A stretch of DNA of 64,000 nt from assembly GCF_016881065.1 (NCBI RefSeq), contig NZ_WXYN01000016.1:91012-155011 (forward strand), in the 5' to 3' direction. Positions 16,249 through 25,308 of the stretch are shown in pieces. The translations under genes were made by a program, and so were the position numbers. The notes beneath the pieces are model-generated. The model saw only the letters and a list, made by a program, of their open reading frames with translations. It searched no databases and was not told where the DNA came from. Source of the stretch: Planococcus soli (GTDB lineage: Bacteria; Bacillota; Bacilli; Bacillales_A; Planococcaceae). Position 1 is the first letter of the stretch, and every line of letters starts with the position of its first letter.

Positions 16249-16510
16249 CAATATCGCCCCTTTCCACAAAACGCGCCAATGCAAGGGTACTGATAAATGC
16301 CAGTATACCAACAATCAGGATGACTTCGAGAAATGCATGTGTGCTAAGAACAACCGAAAATACAGCAACACCTGAGATCAAATTGACGCCGATCATGTCG
16401 AGGGCGACTACGCGGTCCGGCATCGATGGTCCACGGATGATGCGGTAAAGCGCCAGGATAATAGCCAGGATGAAAAGGGATAGGGCGATGGTCAATATCG
16501 TATCGATCAA
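16226..16510 (-). CDS. mrpF: Na+/H+ antiporter subunit F
   Basis: 94 residues, three membrane segments. Family block RIIRGPSMPDRVVALDMIGVNLI near residues 23-45. MrpF is essential for antiport activity in the Bacillus complex. Starts on the ATGA overlapping the mrpE stop and overlaps mrpG at its end. Confidence 0.95.
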   Translation of the reverse strand: MIDTILTIALSLFILAIILALYRIIRGPSMPDRVVALDMIGVNLISGVAVFSVVLSTHAFLEVILIVGILAFISTLALARFVERGDIVEHKHDR

Positions 16511-16998
16511 TTTCTCGTCACCTCCATAATTGCTTTTTCAAAAACCTTGATGGATTTTAAAACGGAATCACGTGAACTTTCTACATCCATGGCGTGTATA
16601 TAGAATGTTTTCCCATCCGGAGACACTTCCATTACGACCGAGCCCGGAGTCAAAGTCAGCAGGAGGGCGAGTGTGGTCAATTCATAATCACCTTCCATGC
16701 TGTGCTCGTAGGTAAAGATTCCGGGTTTTATTTTCAGCCTGGGACTAAGAATCTGTTTCATGATCAACAAACTGGATTGGGAAAGTTCCGAAACGAAAAT
16801 AAACAGCAGTTTAATGGTGGAGTAGACCCGCAATAAGTAAAACTTTGTACCAAAAAAACGATGCATGAGGAAAAGAATCCCAATGCCGATCAAATAACCG
16901 GTCAGAAAAGTTGTGATATAAAAAGCGTCTTCATCCATCAACAACGTCCAAAGAAAGGCAATAGTGATGTTTAATAGGAACTGAGCCGGCATTTTCAT
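16507..16998 (-). CDS. mrpE: Na+/H+ antiporter subunit E
   Basis: 163 residues: two N-terminal membrane segments (NITIAFLWTLLM, ITTFLTGYLIGIGILFLM) and a cytoplasmic C-terminal domain with the family motif LTLTPGSVVMEVSPDGKTFYIHAMDV. MrpE supports assembly or stability of the complex. It lies 25 bp downstream of mrpD. Confidence 0.95.
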   Translation of the reverse strand: MKMPAQFLLNITIAFLWTLLMDEDAFYITTFLTGYLIGIGILFLMHRFFGTKFYLLRVYSTIKLLFIFVSELSQSSLLIMKQILSPRLKIKPGIFTYEHSMEGDYELTTLALLLTLTPGSVVMEVSPDGKTFYIHAMDVESSRDSVLKSIKVFEKAIMEVTRN

Positions 16999-17023
16999 TC
17001 ACTCCTTTCAATAGAAAATGGAT

Positions 17024-18511
17024 TTACTGGATGATGCCTAAAACAGCATTGATATAAGTACCTGGATTCAGTAATGTTTTAGCAGCATCTGTAACGTAAA
17101 GAGACAAACCTTCAACGCCCAAGCCGATGCCGATGGTCAGGAATACCAGTACTAAACAAGGCAACAGGACGCCTCTGCGCAAAGGCAGTTGTTCTTCCTT
17201 GCTGACAATTGTTTCACCCCAGAAGCAGTTTTTAAAGACACGAAGCAGCGAGTAAAGGACAAAAATACTGGATAACAGTGCCAGCGCAAGCAACACGTAG
17301 GATCCGCTGTCGATTGCAGCACTTGAGATCAGGACTTTGCCAATAAAACCACTGAGCGGCGGAATGCCGGCAAGTGACAGCATTGCTATGAAGAAAGACC
17401 ATCCAAGCAATGGATAGTTTTTCATGAGTCCGCTCATACCCGCCATTTTTGAAGAACCGCTTAACGTAATCATCGTACCAACAAGCAGAAACAGCAGCGC
17501 TTTGGCAACCATATCGTGAATTAGGTAGTAGATAGATCCTTCAATTGCCTCAGGAGTGGCAATTGCCAGCCCGACAAGCATGAATCCAACCGCAATGACA
17601 ACATTATAGGCCGCAATGCTGCGTATATCATTAAAGGCAATCGCGCCTAAACTGCCGCCGATCAAGGTCAAGCCGGCCATGATGCCGATGATGGTATGGG
17701 TGATTTCAGGCTGATGGTAAAAGATCAATGAAAAAATGCGGAACAGGGCATACACCCCGACTTTGGTCAATAATGCTCCAAACAGAGCAGAGGTGACGAT
17801 AGGCGGTGAACTATAAGATCCAGGAAGCCAGAAGTAAAGAAGCAATCCCGCCTTCAAGCTGAAGACAACCAAAAAGACGAGGCTGATAGTTGTCAGGAGC
17901 GGGGTTTGGCCCACTTCTGCAACCCGTTCCGCTGCATGTGCCATATTCAATGTACCGAGGGTTCCGTAAAGAAAAGCCAGGGCTACCAGGAAAAACCAGG
18001 AAGAAACGATATTGATGGAGACATACTTGATAGCCTCGCGCAGCTGGCGTTTGGAATTCCCCAAAGTCAGTAATACATAGGAAGACAGCAGCATCACTTC
18101 GAAACAAACAAACAAATTAAACAAGTCGCCAGTTAAAAATGACCCGTTGACGCCGGCTGCCAGAAACAGTACGGTCGGATAAAAATACATGGTCTGTAAT
18201 TCTTTGCTGGTGGAAATCAGCGCATAGCTTAAGCAGACGGCTGTCACGATGCTGGAGGTCAGCACCAGCAGAACGGAAAAAGAGTCTGCAACGAACAAAA
18301 TGCCGAAAGGCGGTTCCCAGCCTCCGAAATCTAAACGCAAAATTCCATCGGCCTGTACCGTGTGCAAAAGATAGATCGAAATGCCAGCCGTTACGACCAT
18401 GGCGGCAATGCTGATCCAGGCCTGGATACGGCCATAGGTCCGGAGGAAAATCAGCAATACCCCGACGATAATCGGGAGCAGCATAGGGAGGACTAAAATA
18501 TTATTCATCAT
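17024..18511 (-). CDS. mrpD: Na+/H+ antiporter subunit D
   Basis: 495 residues with about fourteen membrane segments, homologous to the proton-pumping NuoM/NuoN subunits of complex I. The helix with the conserved glutamate (FNLFVCFEVMLLSSYVLL, near residue 135) and the broken-helix region KAGLLLYFWLPGSYSSPPIV are present. It overlaps mrpC by 11 bp. With MrpA it forms a putative ion translocation path. Confidence 0.96.
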   Translation of the reverse strand: MMNNILVLPMLLPIIVGVLLIFLRTYGRIQAWISIAAMVVTAGISIYLLHTVQADGILRLDFGGWEPPFGILFVADSFSVLLVLTSSIVTAVCLSYALISTSKELQTMYFYPTVLFLAAGVNGSFLTGDLFNLFVCFEVMLLSSYVLLTLGNSKRQLREAIKYVSINIVSSWFFLVALAFLYGTLGTLNMAHAAERVAEVGQTPLLTTISLVFLVVFSLKAGLLLYFWLPGSYSSPPIVTSALFGALLTKVGVYALFRIFSLIFYHQPEITHTIIGIMAGLTLIGGSLGAIAFNDIRSIAAYNVVIAVGFMLVGLAIATPEAIEGSIYYLIHDMVAKALLFLLVGTMITLSGSSKMAGMSGLMKNYPLLGWSFFIAMLSLAGIPPLSGFIGKVLISSAAIDSGSYVLLALALLSSIFVLYSLLRVFKNCFWGETIVSKEEQLPLRRGVLLPCLVLVFLTIGIGLGVEGLSLYVTDAAKTLLNPGTYINAVLGIIQ

Positions 18512-18839
18512 CAGAACCTCGCATTGCGCCTAAATTATCCGTTTCCAATTCCTGATAGGCACGGTAAGCCAGCACAAGAATAAAGGCTGTAACAGCAAAA
18601 CTGATAACAATGGCAGTTAAGATCAATGCCTGGGGCAGGGCATCCACGTAAATTTCAGCTTCTTCACCGAGCAGTGGGACCGTACCCTGTTTCAATCCGC
18701 CCATTGCCAGAATCAGCAAATGGACAGCATGGGACAAAATAGCGGTCCCCAATATGACGCGCACTACATTTTTTGATAATACAAGATAGATGGCGACCGT
18801 GGTAAGGACGCCGACCAAAATAATGATCAATGATTCCAC
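18501..18839 (-). CDS. mrpC: Na+/H+ antiporter subunit C
   Basis: 112 residues, three membrane segments, homologous to NuoK. Characteristic stretches are VRVILGTAILSHAVHLLILAMGG and DALPQALILTAIVISFAVTAF. It lies 3 bp after mrpB and overlaps mrpD. Confidence 0.96.
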   Translation of the reverse strand: MESLIIILVGVLTTVAIYLVLSKNVVRVILGTAILSHAVHLLILAMGGLKQGTVPLLGEEAEIYVDALPQALILTAIVISFAVTAFILVLAYRAYQELETDNLGAMRGSDDE

Positions 18840-18842
18840 AGG

Positions 18843-19265
18843 CTACTCATCCTCACTTATGCTAAGAATTATATTCACGACAACACCAACGACAGTCAAT
18901 GCAATGCCGGCTTCAAATACGGTAACAGTGGCCAGCTCTGTTTTTCCGAAAATCGGCAAATTGAAATAGCCAAAACTTTGCGCTAAAAACGCACCGCCAA
19001 AAAACATCGGTGCTATTCCGCTTAGCATGGCCAATAGCACACCAAACGCGGATAACTTTTTAAAATCAATCGGCAATGCATCACTGACAGTTTCAGAATC
19101 GTAGGATAAAAACATCAGCACAAAAGCCGAAGCAATTACCAATCCTCCGATAAATCCCCCGCCTGGCTGATTGTGTCCGGAAAGGAACAGGTAGATGCCG
19201 AAAGTTAAAATAATCAAGACGGCGCCTTTCGATACGGTTTTTAAGATCACGTCATTAATGTTCAT
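18843..19265 (-). CDS. mrpB: Na+/H+ antiporter subunit B
   Basis: 140 residues from the ATG at 19265 (MNINDVILKTVSKG), matching the N-terminus of Bacillus MrpB; the open frame extends seven codons further upstream. The family motif FYLFLSGHNxPGGGFxGGL appears here as YLFLSGHNQPGGGFIGGLV. Four membrane segments. The start lies inside the end of mrpA. Confidence 0.95.
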   Translation of the reverse strand: MNINDVILKTVSKGAVLIILTFGIYLFLSGHNQPGGGFIGGLVIASAFVLMFLSYDSETVSDALPIDFKKLSAFGVLLAMLSGIAPMFFGGAFLAQSFGYFNLPIFGKTELATVTVFEAGIALTVVGVVVNIILSISEDE

Positions 19266-21654
19266 CTTTTCCCGGCCCCTTTCCATGTTTTAAACGGATT
19301 AATGTGTAGACGCCAAGTCCGGCAATAAACAGAACCAGTGATTCCAGCATGGTATCAAAAGCACGGAAATCCCCGAGAATGGCATTGACAATATTGTCTC
19401 CACCGGCCAGCTCATAGGAATCTTCAAAATAGCCTGAAATGCTTTCGAACAATCGTCCGCTGTTGACTGTCAAGCCGATCAGCGTGACTGTAACCCCAGC
19501 AGCGATTGCGATAACTGCATTTCGGATTTTAATGCGTTTAGAAGAATCTTCCGTCTTCCACTCCGGCAAAAAGTTGAAGCACAAAAGAAACAGAACAGTG
19601 GTTACTGTTTCGATGACCAATTGTGTCAACGCCAGATCGGGTGCCCGGAAAAGCACGAAGAATATGGCGATGGAAAAACCAAGCACGCCATTCAGTAAAA
19701 TAGCTGTAAGACGGGACTTAGCGAACGGGATGCTGATGGCCGCAATCGCCATCACTACTATCAGCATGCCTTCATAAGTCGTGATGGGCGAATCGGCTGT
19801 CAGATCAATTGACAAAGCCCCCGTAGAAATCAGTGTGCCGCCAGCAGCCGCAATGAAGAAAACGAAGATATAGGCAAAATACGCTGGCAAATGGCCAGTC
19901 ATATAATGTGTAGTAATCCAATTTGCTGCCCTTTTCAAATCCTGAAGTAAAGAATTGTAAAGGACGGTGAAATTCCAGCCAGCGGGTTGAATGAGGTAAA
20001 TTTTATACCAGCTGCGGAAAGTAAGAAAAAGAAGCGTCCCAACTGCAATAATTCCCAAGGTCATAAATAATTCAGTATTGAATCCATGCCATGCGGAAAT
20101 GTGCGGGGCAGCACCAGAAATTCCCGGTATGATGCCATGCAAGGCCGGTTTCAGCAAATGGTCGCCCAGCAGGTTAGGGGCAAAAAACAAACCGACAATC
20201 AGTACGCATAGGATAGCTGGAGAAATAAGCATGCCGATAGAAGGTTCTACAGGCTTTCTATCCAACTTTTTCAACTGAGGAGCACCAAAAAAAGTACGGA
20301 ATACGAAAATCATGCAGTAGACGAAAGTGAAAACGGATGCAGTCCAGGCAATGATCGGAATTAACAAGCCCCAACTGGAAACTCCAAAAATTGGAAGGCT
20401 AACCGCATTGACAGAAGCTGTGAAAAACATTTCTTTGCTCAAAAAGCCGTTGAGCAGCGGAAGGCCCGCCATTGAAAAACTCCCGATGACAGCAAAGGTA
20501 AACGTAATCGGCAGAAATGCCATAAGACCGCCGAGGCGCCGTATATCACGCGTCCCCACCTGGTGATCGACGATGCCGACTACCATGAAAAGCGCACCCT
20601 TGAATGTAGAGTGGTTGACCATATGGAACAAAGCCGCAAATATGGCTAAGCCGTATAACGCACCTTGTTCTCCATCTCCGAAATGCAGTGCTGCTGAACC
20701 AAGGCCGAGCAAGCTCATGATGAGGCCCAGCTGGCTGATGGTTGAATAAGCGAGCAGAGCTTTCAGGTCAGTCTGGCGAACGGCACAGAATGCCCCCCAA
20801 AACAAAGTAATAAGCCCGACAATTGTTACTGTCCAAAACCACTCGGCTGTCCCCCCGAAAATTGGTGTGAACCGGGCCACCAGGTAGAGGCCCGCTTTAA
20901 CCATCGTGGCAGAATGCAGATAGGCGCTGACCGGAGTCGGTGCTTCCATTGCATCCGGCAGCCAGATATGGAAAGGGAATTGCGCTGATTTTGTAAAGGC
21001 ACCTAGAAGCACCAGGAACATCGCCGGGTAAAACAATGCGTGATCTGTATATTGGCCGATAACAGTGACGGTTTCCCGAATGCTGAAAGTACCGGTCATA
21101 GAGTGCAGCATCAAAAACCCGGCAAGCATGCCTAAGCCGCCGAACACAGTGATCAATAGTGATTTTTGAGCACCATAACGCGAGTTTTTTCGGTGGTACC
21201 AGAATGCGATCAACAGGAATGAAGAAATACTGGTCAATTCCCAGAAGACGTATAAAACAAGGAGATTGTCAGATAAGACGACACCGAGCATAGCGCCCAT
21301 AAACAACAGCAGGTAGGCATAAAAATGCGGAAAGGAATCGGATGATGATAAATAGTAGATGGAGTAGAGAACTACCAGGCTTCCCATGCCGGTAATCAGC
21401 AACGCCATAATCAAACTGAGGCCATCAAGGTAAACTGTAAAGTTAATGCCAATTGAAGGAATCCAATTGACTGCCTGGATCAGGGTTTCACCATTAGAGA
21501 TAGCGGGGATTTGCATGATGAAAATCAGGAACAGGGCGAGCGGGACCAACAGCACGAACCAGCCAATATGAAAGGCTCCAATTCGTTTATGTATGAGCGG
21601 AATGAGGGCGGTGGCGATAAACGGGATTAAAATAGCTAAAATCAATAAGTACAC
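19255..21654 (-). CDS. mrpA: Na+/H+ antiporter subunit A
   Basis: Largest Mrp subunit, 799 residues. The N-terminal two thirds is NuoL-like, with the conserved helix LLVLYVFWELTSISSFLLI near residue 130 and KSAQFPFHIWLPDAMEAPTPV, VSAYLHSATMVKAG further on. The C-terminal part has the MrpB-like/NuoJ-like extension (APDLALTQLVIETVTTVLFLL). The GTG start has AGGAGG 7 bases upstream. First gene of a complete seven-gene operon that exchanges cytoplasmic Na+ for H+, central to alkali and salt tolerance. Confidence 0.97.
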   Translation of the reverse strand: MYLLILAILIPFIATALIPLIHKRIGAFHIGWFVLLVPLALFLIFIMQIPAISNGETLIQAVNWIPSIGINFTVYLDGLSLIMALLITGMGSLVVLYSIYYLSSSDSFPHFYAYLLLFMGAMLGVVLSDNLLVLYVFWELTSISSFLLIAFWYHRKNSRYGAQKSLLITVFGGLGMLAGFLMLHSMTGTFSIRETVTVIGQYTDHALFYPAMFLVLLGAFTKSAQFPFHIWLPDAMEAPTPVSAYLHSATMVKAGLYLVARFTPIFGGTAEWFWTVTIVGLITLFWGAFCAVRQTDLKALLAYSTISQLGLIMSLLGLGSAALHFGDGEQGALYGLAIFAALFHMVNHSTFKGALFMVVGIVDHQVGTRDIRRLGGLMAFLPITFTFAVIGSFSMAGLPLLNGFLSKEMFFTASVNAVSLPIFGVSSWGLLIPIIAWTASVFTFVYCMIFVFRTFFGAPQLKKLDRKPVEPSIGMLISPAILCVLIVGLFFAPNLLGDHLLKPALHGIIPGISGAAPHISAWHGFNTELFMTLGIIAVGTLLFLTFRSWYKIYLIQPAGWNFTVLYNSLLQDLKRAANWITTHYMTGHLPAYFAYIFVFFIAAAGGTLISTGALSIDLTADSPITTYEGMLIVVMAIAAISIPFAKSRLTAILLNGVLGFSIAIFFVLFRAPDLALTQLVIETVTTVLFLLCFNFLPEWKTEDSSKRIKIRNAVIAIAAGVTVTLIGLTVNSGRLFESISGYFEDSYELAGGDNIVNAILGDFRAFDTMLESLVLFIAGLGVYTLIRLKHGKGPGKDEH

Positions 21655-21890
21655 AGCAGAACCTCCTGTATTGGATTAGAAAAGCAATTGTGAATGGAAA
21701 AAACGGAGAGTGGGTATATAATAAGGGAAATGGGTTTCGTTTTTCCTGCAATATGATATGATAAGGGCTCGTAAAGCAACCAATATAAATTATACAGGAA
21801 AATCAAGTGCTTTTCATGCGTCAGCCCACGCTGAGACCAAAAGTCCGGGAATTCTTACTGAATAGAAAACATGAAAGTAAATGAAAACCC

Positions 21891-21919
21891 TTGATTTTCT
21901 ATAATGGAAGAAGTATAAT
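21891..21919 (+). promoter_or_regulatory. SigA-like promoter
   Basis: TTGATT at 21891-21896 and TATAAT at 21914-21919 with a 17-bp spacer, 53 bp before the start codon of the KdpD-USP-like gene. The 318-bp divergent region with mrpA shows no equally good promoter on the minus strand. Confidence 0.65.
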
Positions 21920-21972
21920 TTCATAGTTTTGAATGTCAGGATATGAATTATATTACAGGGGGGTGAACATAA

Positions 21973-22662
21973 ATGAAAAAGATTAGAGGACGAATGGATG
22001 AAAGCATCCTGGTATGTGTTTTTTACGGGCCGAATGGTGAGCGGTTGATCAATCGGGGTAATAAACTCGCTACCATGTTGGATTGTCCATTGTATATTTT
22101 AACGGTGGATCAGAAGCCCGTAGGCGAGTTCGATGCTGAAAAAGCAGCCTATATTGAACGGTGGAGAGAACTTGCAGAAGAATATGAAGCCGAAGAGTTT
22201 ATTGTTCGTGACAATGAAAAGCGCCCCTCTGCAAAAGTGATTGCGGAAGTGTCTCATGAATTTAATATTACGCAAATTATTATTGGGCAGACTGCAAGAA
22301 GCAGATGGGAAGAAATTACCAAAGGGTCATTCCTAAATATGCTGCTGCGCGAAATTCCATTAGTGGATCTTCACGTCGTTTCATTGGCACGCACGGTGAA
22401 AGGCGTTGAAGGGGACGAGTTTGAAAAAGGTGTACGCTGTTATTTGGTGAAAGATGAAGACAGCTATAAAATCAACTTTACCCAATCGAAAAACTGCCAG
22501 CTTGAAGGGATTTTCTTTAAAGAAATCGGCACTGACTTTGACAATGGCATCTTTAAGTTCATGCAGGACAATAAAGTTTATCAAGTTGAAGTGACGGAAG
22601 ACCGAATTGACTTGCCTGAAATTATAGATGAATGTTTAGGGAAAGAATTAGTGAAAAAATAA
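21973..22662 (+). CDS. Universal stress-type protein like the USP domain of KdpD
   Basis: 229 residues. Residues 8-140 match the UspA-like domain inside the K+ sensor kinase KdpD: ESILVCVFYGPNGERLINRGNKLATMLDCPLYILTVD, and later ITQIIIGQTARSRWEEITKGSFLNMLLREIPLVDLHVV. There is no kinase, HAMP or membrane part. The C-terminal 85 residues form a separate acidic region I do not recognise. The SD is GGGGGGTG. The gene is divergent from mrpA, so a role in sensing or responding to Na+/K+ or nucleotide second messengers is plausible. That role is inferred from context only. Confidence 0.75.
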   Translation: MKKIRGRMDESILVCVFYGPNGERLINRGNKLATMLDCPLYILTVDQKPVGEFDAEKAAYIERWRELAEEYEAEEFIVRDNEKRPSAKVIAEVSHEFNITQIIIGQTARSRWEEITKGSFLNMLLREIPLVDLHVVSLARTVKGVEGDEFEKGVRCYLVKDEDSYKINFTQSKNCQLEGIFFKEIGTDFDNGIFKFMQDNKVYQVEVTEDRIDLPEIIDECLGKELVKK

Positions 22663-22672
22663 GCATCAACAT

Positions 22673-22708
22673 CAAAAGGCTGCCTCGCCATCGATGCAGC
22701 CTTTTGTT
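22673..22708 (+). terminator. Intrinsic terminator
   Basis: CAAAAGGCTGC pairs with GCAGCCTTTTG (11 bp) after the stop at 22662. The T run is short (TTTTG TTG), so read-through into the next gene is possible. Confidence 0.6.
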
Positions 22709-22733
22709 GATTCAGGAGGCGAATCGGGAAGTC

Positions 22734-23375
22734 ATGAAGAAAGCCAAAAGGTTGGAGCCGCTAATCCCAAAAGAACTGGAAACGCAGTCTTTTATTGAGG
22801 CGATAGATGATAATTACATAAGCAATTGCAAAATTTCACAGGAAACCATTGATTTTAGCGCGGAAGAAGCCCTTCATTTTGATAAAGTAATTTTTGAAAA
22901 CGTTAATTTTCTTGAAACGGTTTGGCCGCGTTCCGAGTTTGTCGATGTGGTTTTTTTGAATTGCGATCTATCTAATGCGGACTTGAGCCGCACCGTATTT
23001 CATCGGACGGAATTCCGCAATTCCAAATTGTTGGGCACTAATTTTGCCGAGGCAGGAATCCGGCACACTCTGTTTGAAGAATGTGTCATGAATTATGCAA
23101 CTTTCGGTTTTTCTTTATGCAACACAGTTAGTTTTGCTTCTTCTTCTCTGCGTTTTGCAGACTTTTACCAGATGGAACTGAAGACCAGCGAATTTCTGAT
23201 GTGTGAGATGAATGATATCAATTTCACGGAAACGAGTCTGAAAGGCATCGACTTAAGCACAAATACTTTTGACAGCATCCAAGTATCCATTGAAAAGCTT
23301 CAAGGGTGCAAGGTTTCACCCGATCAAGCAATCGCTTTTGCGCGGCAAATGGGAATGATCGTCGAAAACAACTAG
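22734..23375 (+). CDS. Pentapeptide repeat protein, Qnr-sized
   Basis: 213 residues from the ATG at 22734, with AGGAGG 14 bases upstream. A run of pentapeptide repeats covers roughly residues 25-180: FDKVIFENVNFLETV, FLNCDLSNADLSRTVF, FRNSKLLGTNFAEAG, LRFADFYQMELKTSEF, INFTETSLKGIDLSTN. This predicts a right-handed quadrilateral beta-helix. The C-terminal helix LQGCKVSPDQAIAFARQMGMIV resembles the dimerising C-terminus of Qnr proteins, and the length agrees with Qnr (about 215). Qnr-type proteins bind gyrase and lower quinolone susceptibility; whether this one does is unknown. Confidence 0.75.
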   Translation: MKKAKRLEPLIPKELETQSFIEAIDDNYISNCKISQETIDFSAEEALHFDKVIFENVNFLETVWPRSEFVDVVFLNCDLSNADLSRTVFHRTEFRNSKLLGTNFAEAGIRHTLFEECVMNYATFGFSLCNTVSFASSSLRFADFYQMELKTSEFLMCEMNDINFTETSLKGIDLSTNTFDSIQVSIEKLQGCKVSPDQAIAFARQMGMIVENN

Positions 23376-23393
23376 TATTATAGAAGAAACATG

Positions 23394-23432
23394 AAAAAAT
23401 GCCAGACAGTTTCCACTGTCTGGCATTTTTTA
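23394..23432 (+). terminator. Intrinsic terminator
   Basis: AAAAAATGCCAGACAGT pairs with ACTGTCTGGCATTTTTT over a TTCC loop. Strong and, by symmetry, usable on both strands. Confidence 0.93.
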
Positions 23433-23520
23433 ATTATATAAGTTGAACTTAAGAATTATCATTTCATACACCGCTTCAGTCTTACCGTCAATGGCTGAAG
23501 GACGCCATTACCAGAAAGGC

Positions 23521-23568
23521 TTCCAGCGCTTTTCGAATCTACACGGCAGCTTGCGCTTTTCTTGATGT
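23521..23568 (+). repeat. Main hairpin repeat, right-end fragment
   Basis: Only the right end is recognisable: CGAATCTACACGGCAGCTTG and the tail CGCTTTTCTTGATGTCCAG. It leads into the complete copy that follows. Confidence 0.6.
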
Positions 23569-23690
23569 CCAGCTCCAGCGCCCAGCTCTTCGGGTCATAA
23601 GCCAACCCAGCTGTGCGGCTGAAGAAACGCCGCTTCGCTGGTCTGTCTTATGCCCGTCAGAGCTACACGGGCGCTTGCGCTTTTCATTGT
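23569..23690 (+). repeat. Main hairpin repeat, complete copy
   Basis: Core 23577-23675. AGCGCCC pairs with GGGCGCT, AGCTCT with AGAGCT, CATAAG with CTTATG, ACCCAGC with GCTGGT (one bulge), and GCGGC with GCCGC at the tip. The tail is TGCGCTTTTCATTGTCCAG. Confidence 0.85.
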
Positions 23691-23811
23691 CCAGACTCCA
23701 GCTACCAGATTCTAGGGTCATAATCCACTCTGGCTATGCGGCTGAAGAAACGCCGCTTCGCCAGAGCGTCTTATGCCCGTCGAATCTACACGGCAGCTTG
23801 CGCTTTTCTTG
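23691..23811 (+). repeat. Main hairpin repeat, complete copy abutting a stop codon
   Basis: Core 23700-23798. Here the outer helices read AGCT/AGCT and AGATTC/GAATCT instead of AGCGCCC/GGGCGCT and AGCTCT/AGAGCT, and CTCTGGC pairs with GCCAGAG. The tail GCGCTTTTCTTG ends directly at the stop codon of the minus-strand gene at 23812. Confidence 0.85.
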
Positions 23812-25308
23812 TTATCTTACACCTTTCATAAAGCTTTGGATGCGTGGGGCGAAGATGAATAGCAGGATACTAAGGACGATGGATGCGCCGCCGATAATTC
23901 CGAAGTACATCATTTCATTTTCAACTGTGTAGAACTTGACCAATTGGGCATTGATGGCTTGAGCCGCAGCGTTGGACAAGAACCAAAGACTCATTGTTTG
24001 AGCAGAGAAAGCGGCAGGTGCCAATTTGGTTGTTGCTGATAACCCGACTGGAGACAAGCAAAGTTCGCCAAGCACTACAATAAAGTAACTAAGAACGAGC
24101 CAAAGTGGATTGACCAGTGCCGCAGGACCGCCAAAATAAGCAGGCAATAGGATAACTAGGAAGGACAATCCGGCAAACAGAAGTCCAAGTGAGAACTTCT
24201 GGGGAATAGACGGCTGTCTGCTTCCCAGCTTAACCCATAGCCAAGCAAAGACCGGAGCCAGCATAATGATGAATAATGGATTTAGTGATTGGAACCAGGC
24301 AGGAGAAATGGTGATTCCTGCAAATTCAAGATCCGTACGTGTATCCGCGTATGCCGCAAGAATGGTTGAACCCTGTTCCTGGATTGCCCAGAACATGACC
24401 GAAGCAATGAATAATGGAATGTATGCCAATAAGTGTGAACGTTCCACTTCCGTTGTTTTTTTGCTGCGATACATAACCGTGAAATAAGCAATGGGAATCA
24501 AAATCCCAAAAATCCCGACAATCGCTACAAAGCTGTCAAAAGTCAGCAATCCTGTTGGAATACCGATGGCAACTGCTGCTGCGATGATCAATGCACCAAC
24601 AGTGAAGATTTTGATGGTGGTCTTGCGTTCTGAAGGCAATAGTGGGTTCGGCACGACCGTTCCTGCCAGTCCAAGATTCTTCTTCTTTGTAGCAACAAAA
24701 ATCACCAAACCTAGGAACATGCCGACAGCTGCTATACTGAAACCTAAATGGAAGCTGATGTTCATGCCGACAGTACCAACGAGTAACGGGGCAAGGAATC
24801 CTCCCATGTTGATTCCCATATAAAAAATGCTGAAGCCAGCGTCGCGGCGGTCATCGTTTTCTTCGTAAATCTCACCGACAACACTTGATACGTTGGGTTT
24901 CAATAAACCGGTACCAAGGACGATCAAAACCATGGAAACAAAGAATAAAGCAAGGCTGCCTGGAATCGCAAGAGCGATGTGCCCAAGCATAATAAGAATT
25001 CCTCCATAAAAAACAGCCTTTGAAGTGCCAAAAATCCGGTCAGCTAACCAGCCGCCAATGATCCCGGACATATAAACGAGTGAGCCGTAAATTGACATGA
25101 TGGATAACGCAGTCGTTTGATCAAGGCCAAGACCGCCTTCGGAAATTTCATAATACATATAAAAGACCAGAATGGCTCTCATCCCATAATAGGAGAAGCG
25201 CTCCCAGAATTCAGTGAAGAATAGGGTGAAAAGTCCTTTTGGGTGGCCAAAAAAGCCTTTTTGAGGAACACTATTGACAATCTCTTGTCGAGAATACTTT
25301 TCAGACAT
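23812..25308 (-). CDS. Peptide MFS transporter (POT/PTR family, DtpT-like)
   Basis: 498 residues with about fourteen hydrophobic segments. Proton-coupled oligopeptide uptake is expected from the family. PTR signatures: FTEFWERFSYYGMRAILVFYM (containing the proton-coupling ExxER motif) near residue 30, and GTGLLKPNVSSVVGEIYEENDDRRDAGFSIFYMGINMGGFLAPL near 130-170. I chose the ATG at 25308 because TTGGAGG lies 9 bases upstream; the longer frame would start inside that SD. Monocistronic. Confidence 0.94.
   Translation of the reverse strand: MSEKYSRQEIVNSVPQKGFFGHPKGLFTLFFTEFWERFSYYGMRAILVFYMYYEISEGGLGLDQTTALSIMSIYGSLVYMSGIIGGWLADRIFGTSKAVFYGGILIMLGHIALAIPGSLALFFVSMVLIVLGTGLLKPNVSSVVGEIYEENDDRRDAGFSIFYMGINMGGFLAPLLVGTVGMNISFHLGFSIAAVGMFLGLVIFVATKKKNLGLAGTVVPNPLLPSERKTTIKIFTVGALIIAAAVAIGIPTGLLTFDSFVAIVGIFGILIPIAYFTVMYRSKKTTEVERSHLLAYIPLFIASVMFWAIQEQGSTILAAYADTRTDLEFAGITISPAWFQSLNPLFIIMLAPVFAWLWVKLGSRQPSIPQKFSLGLLFAGLSFLVILLPAYFGGPAALVNPLWLVLSYFIVVLGELCLSPVGLSATTKLAPAAFSAQTMSLWFLSNAAAQAINAQLVKFYTVENEMMYFGIIGGASIVLSILLFIFAPRIQSFMKGVR

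Noticed and set aside
16567-16580. CACGTGAA sequence inside mrpE, partly like parS
   Set aside because: Only half of the palindrome is present, and it lies within coding sequence.
23521-23811. Tandem similar units that could be taken for a CRISPR array
   Set aside because: Units are about 120 bp hairpins with diverged arms, no short identical repeats, no regular spacers and no cas genes nearby.
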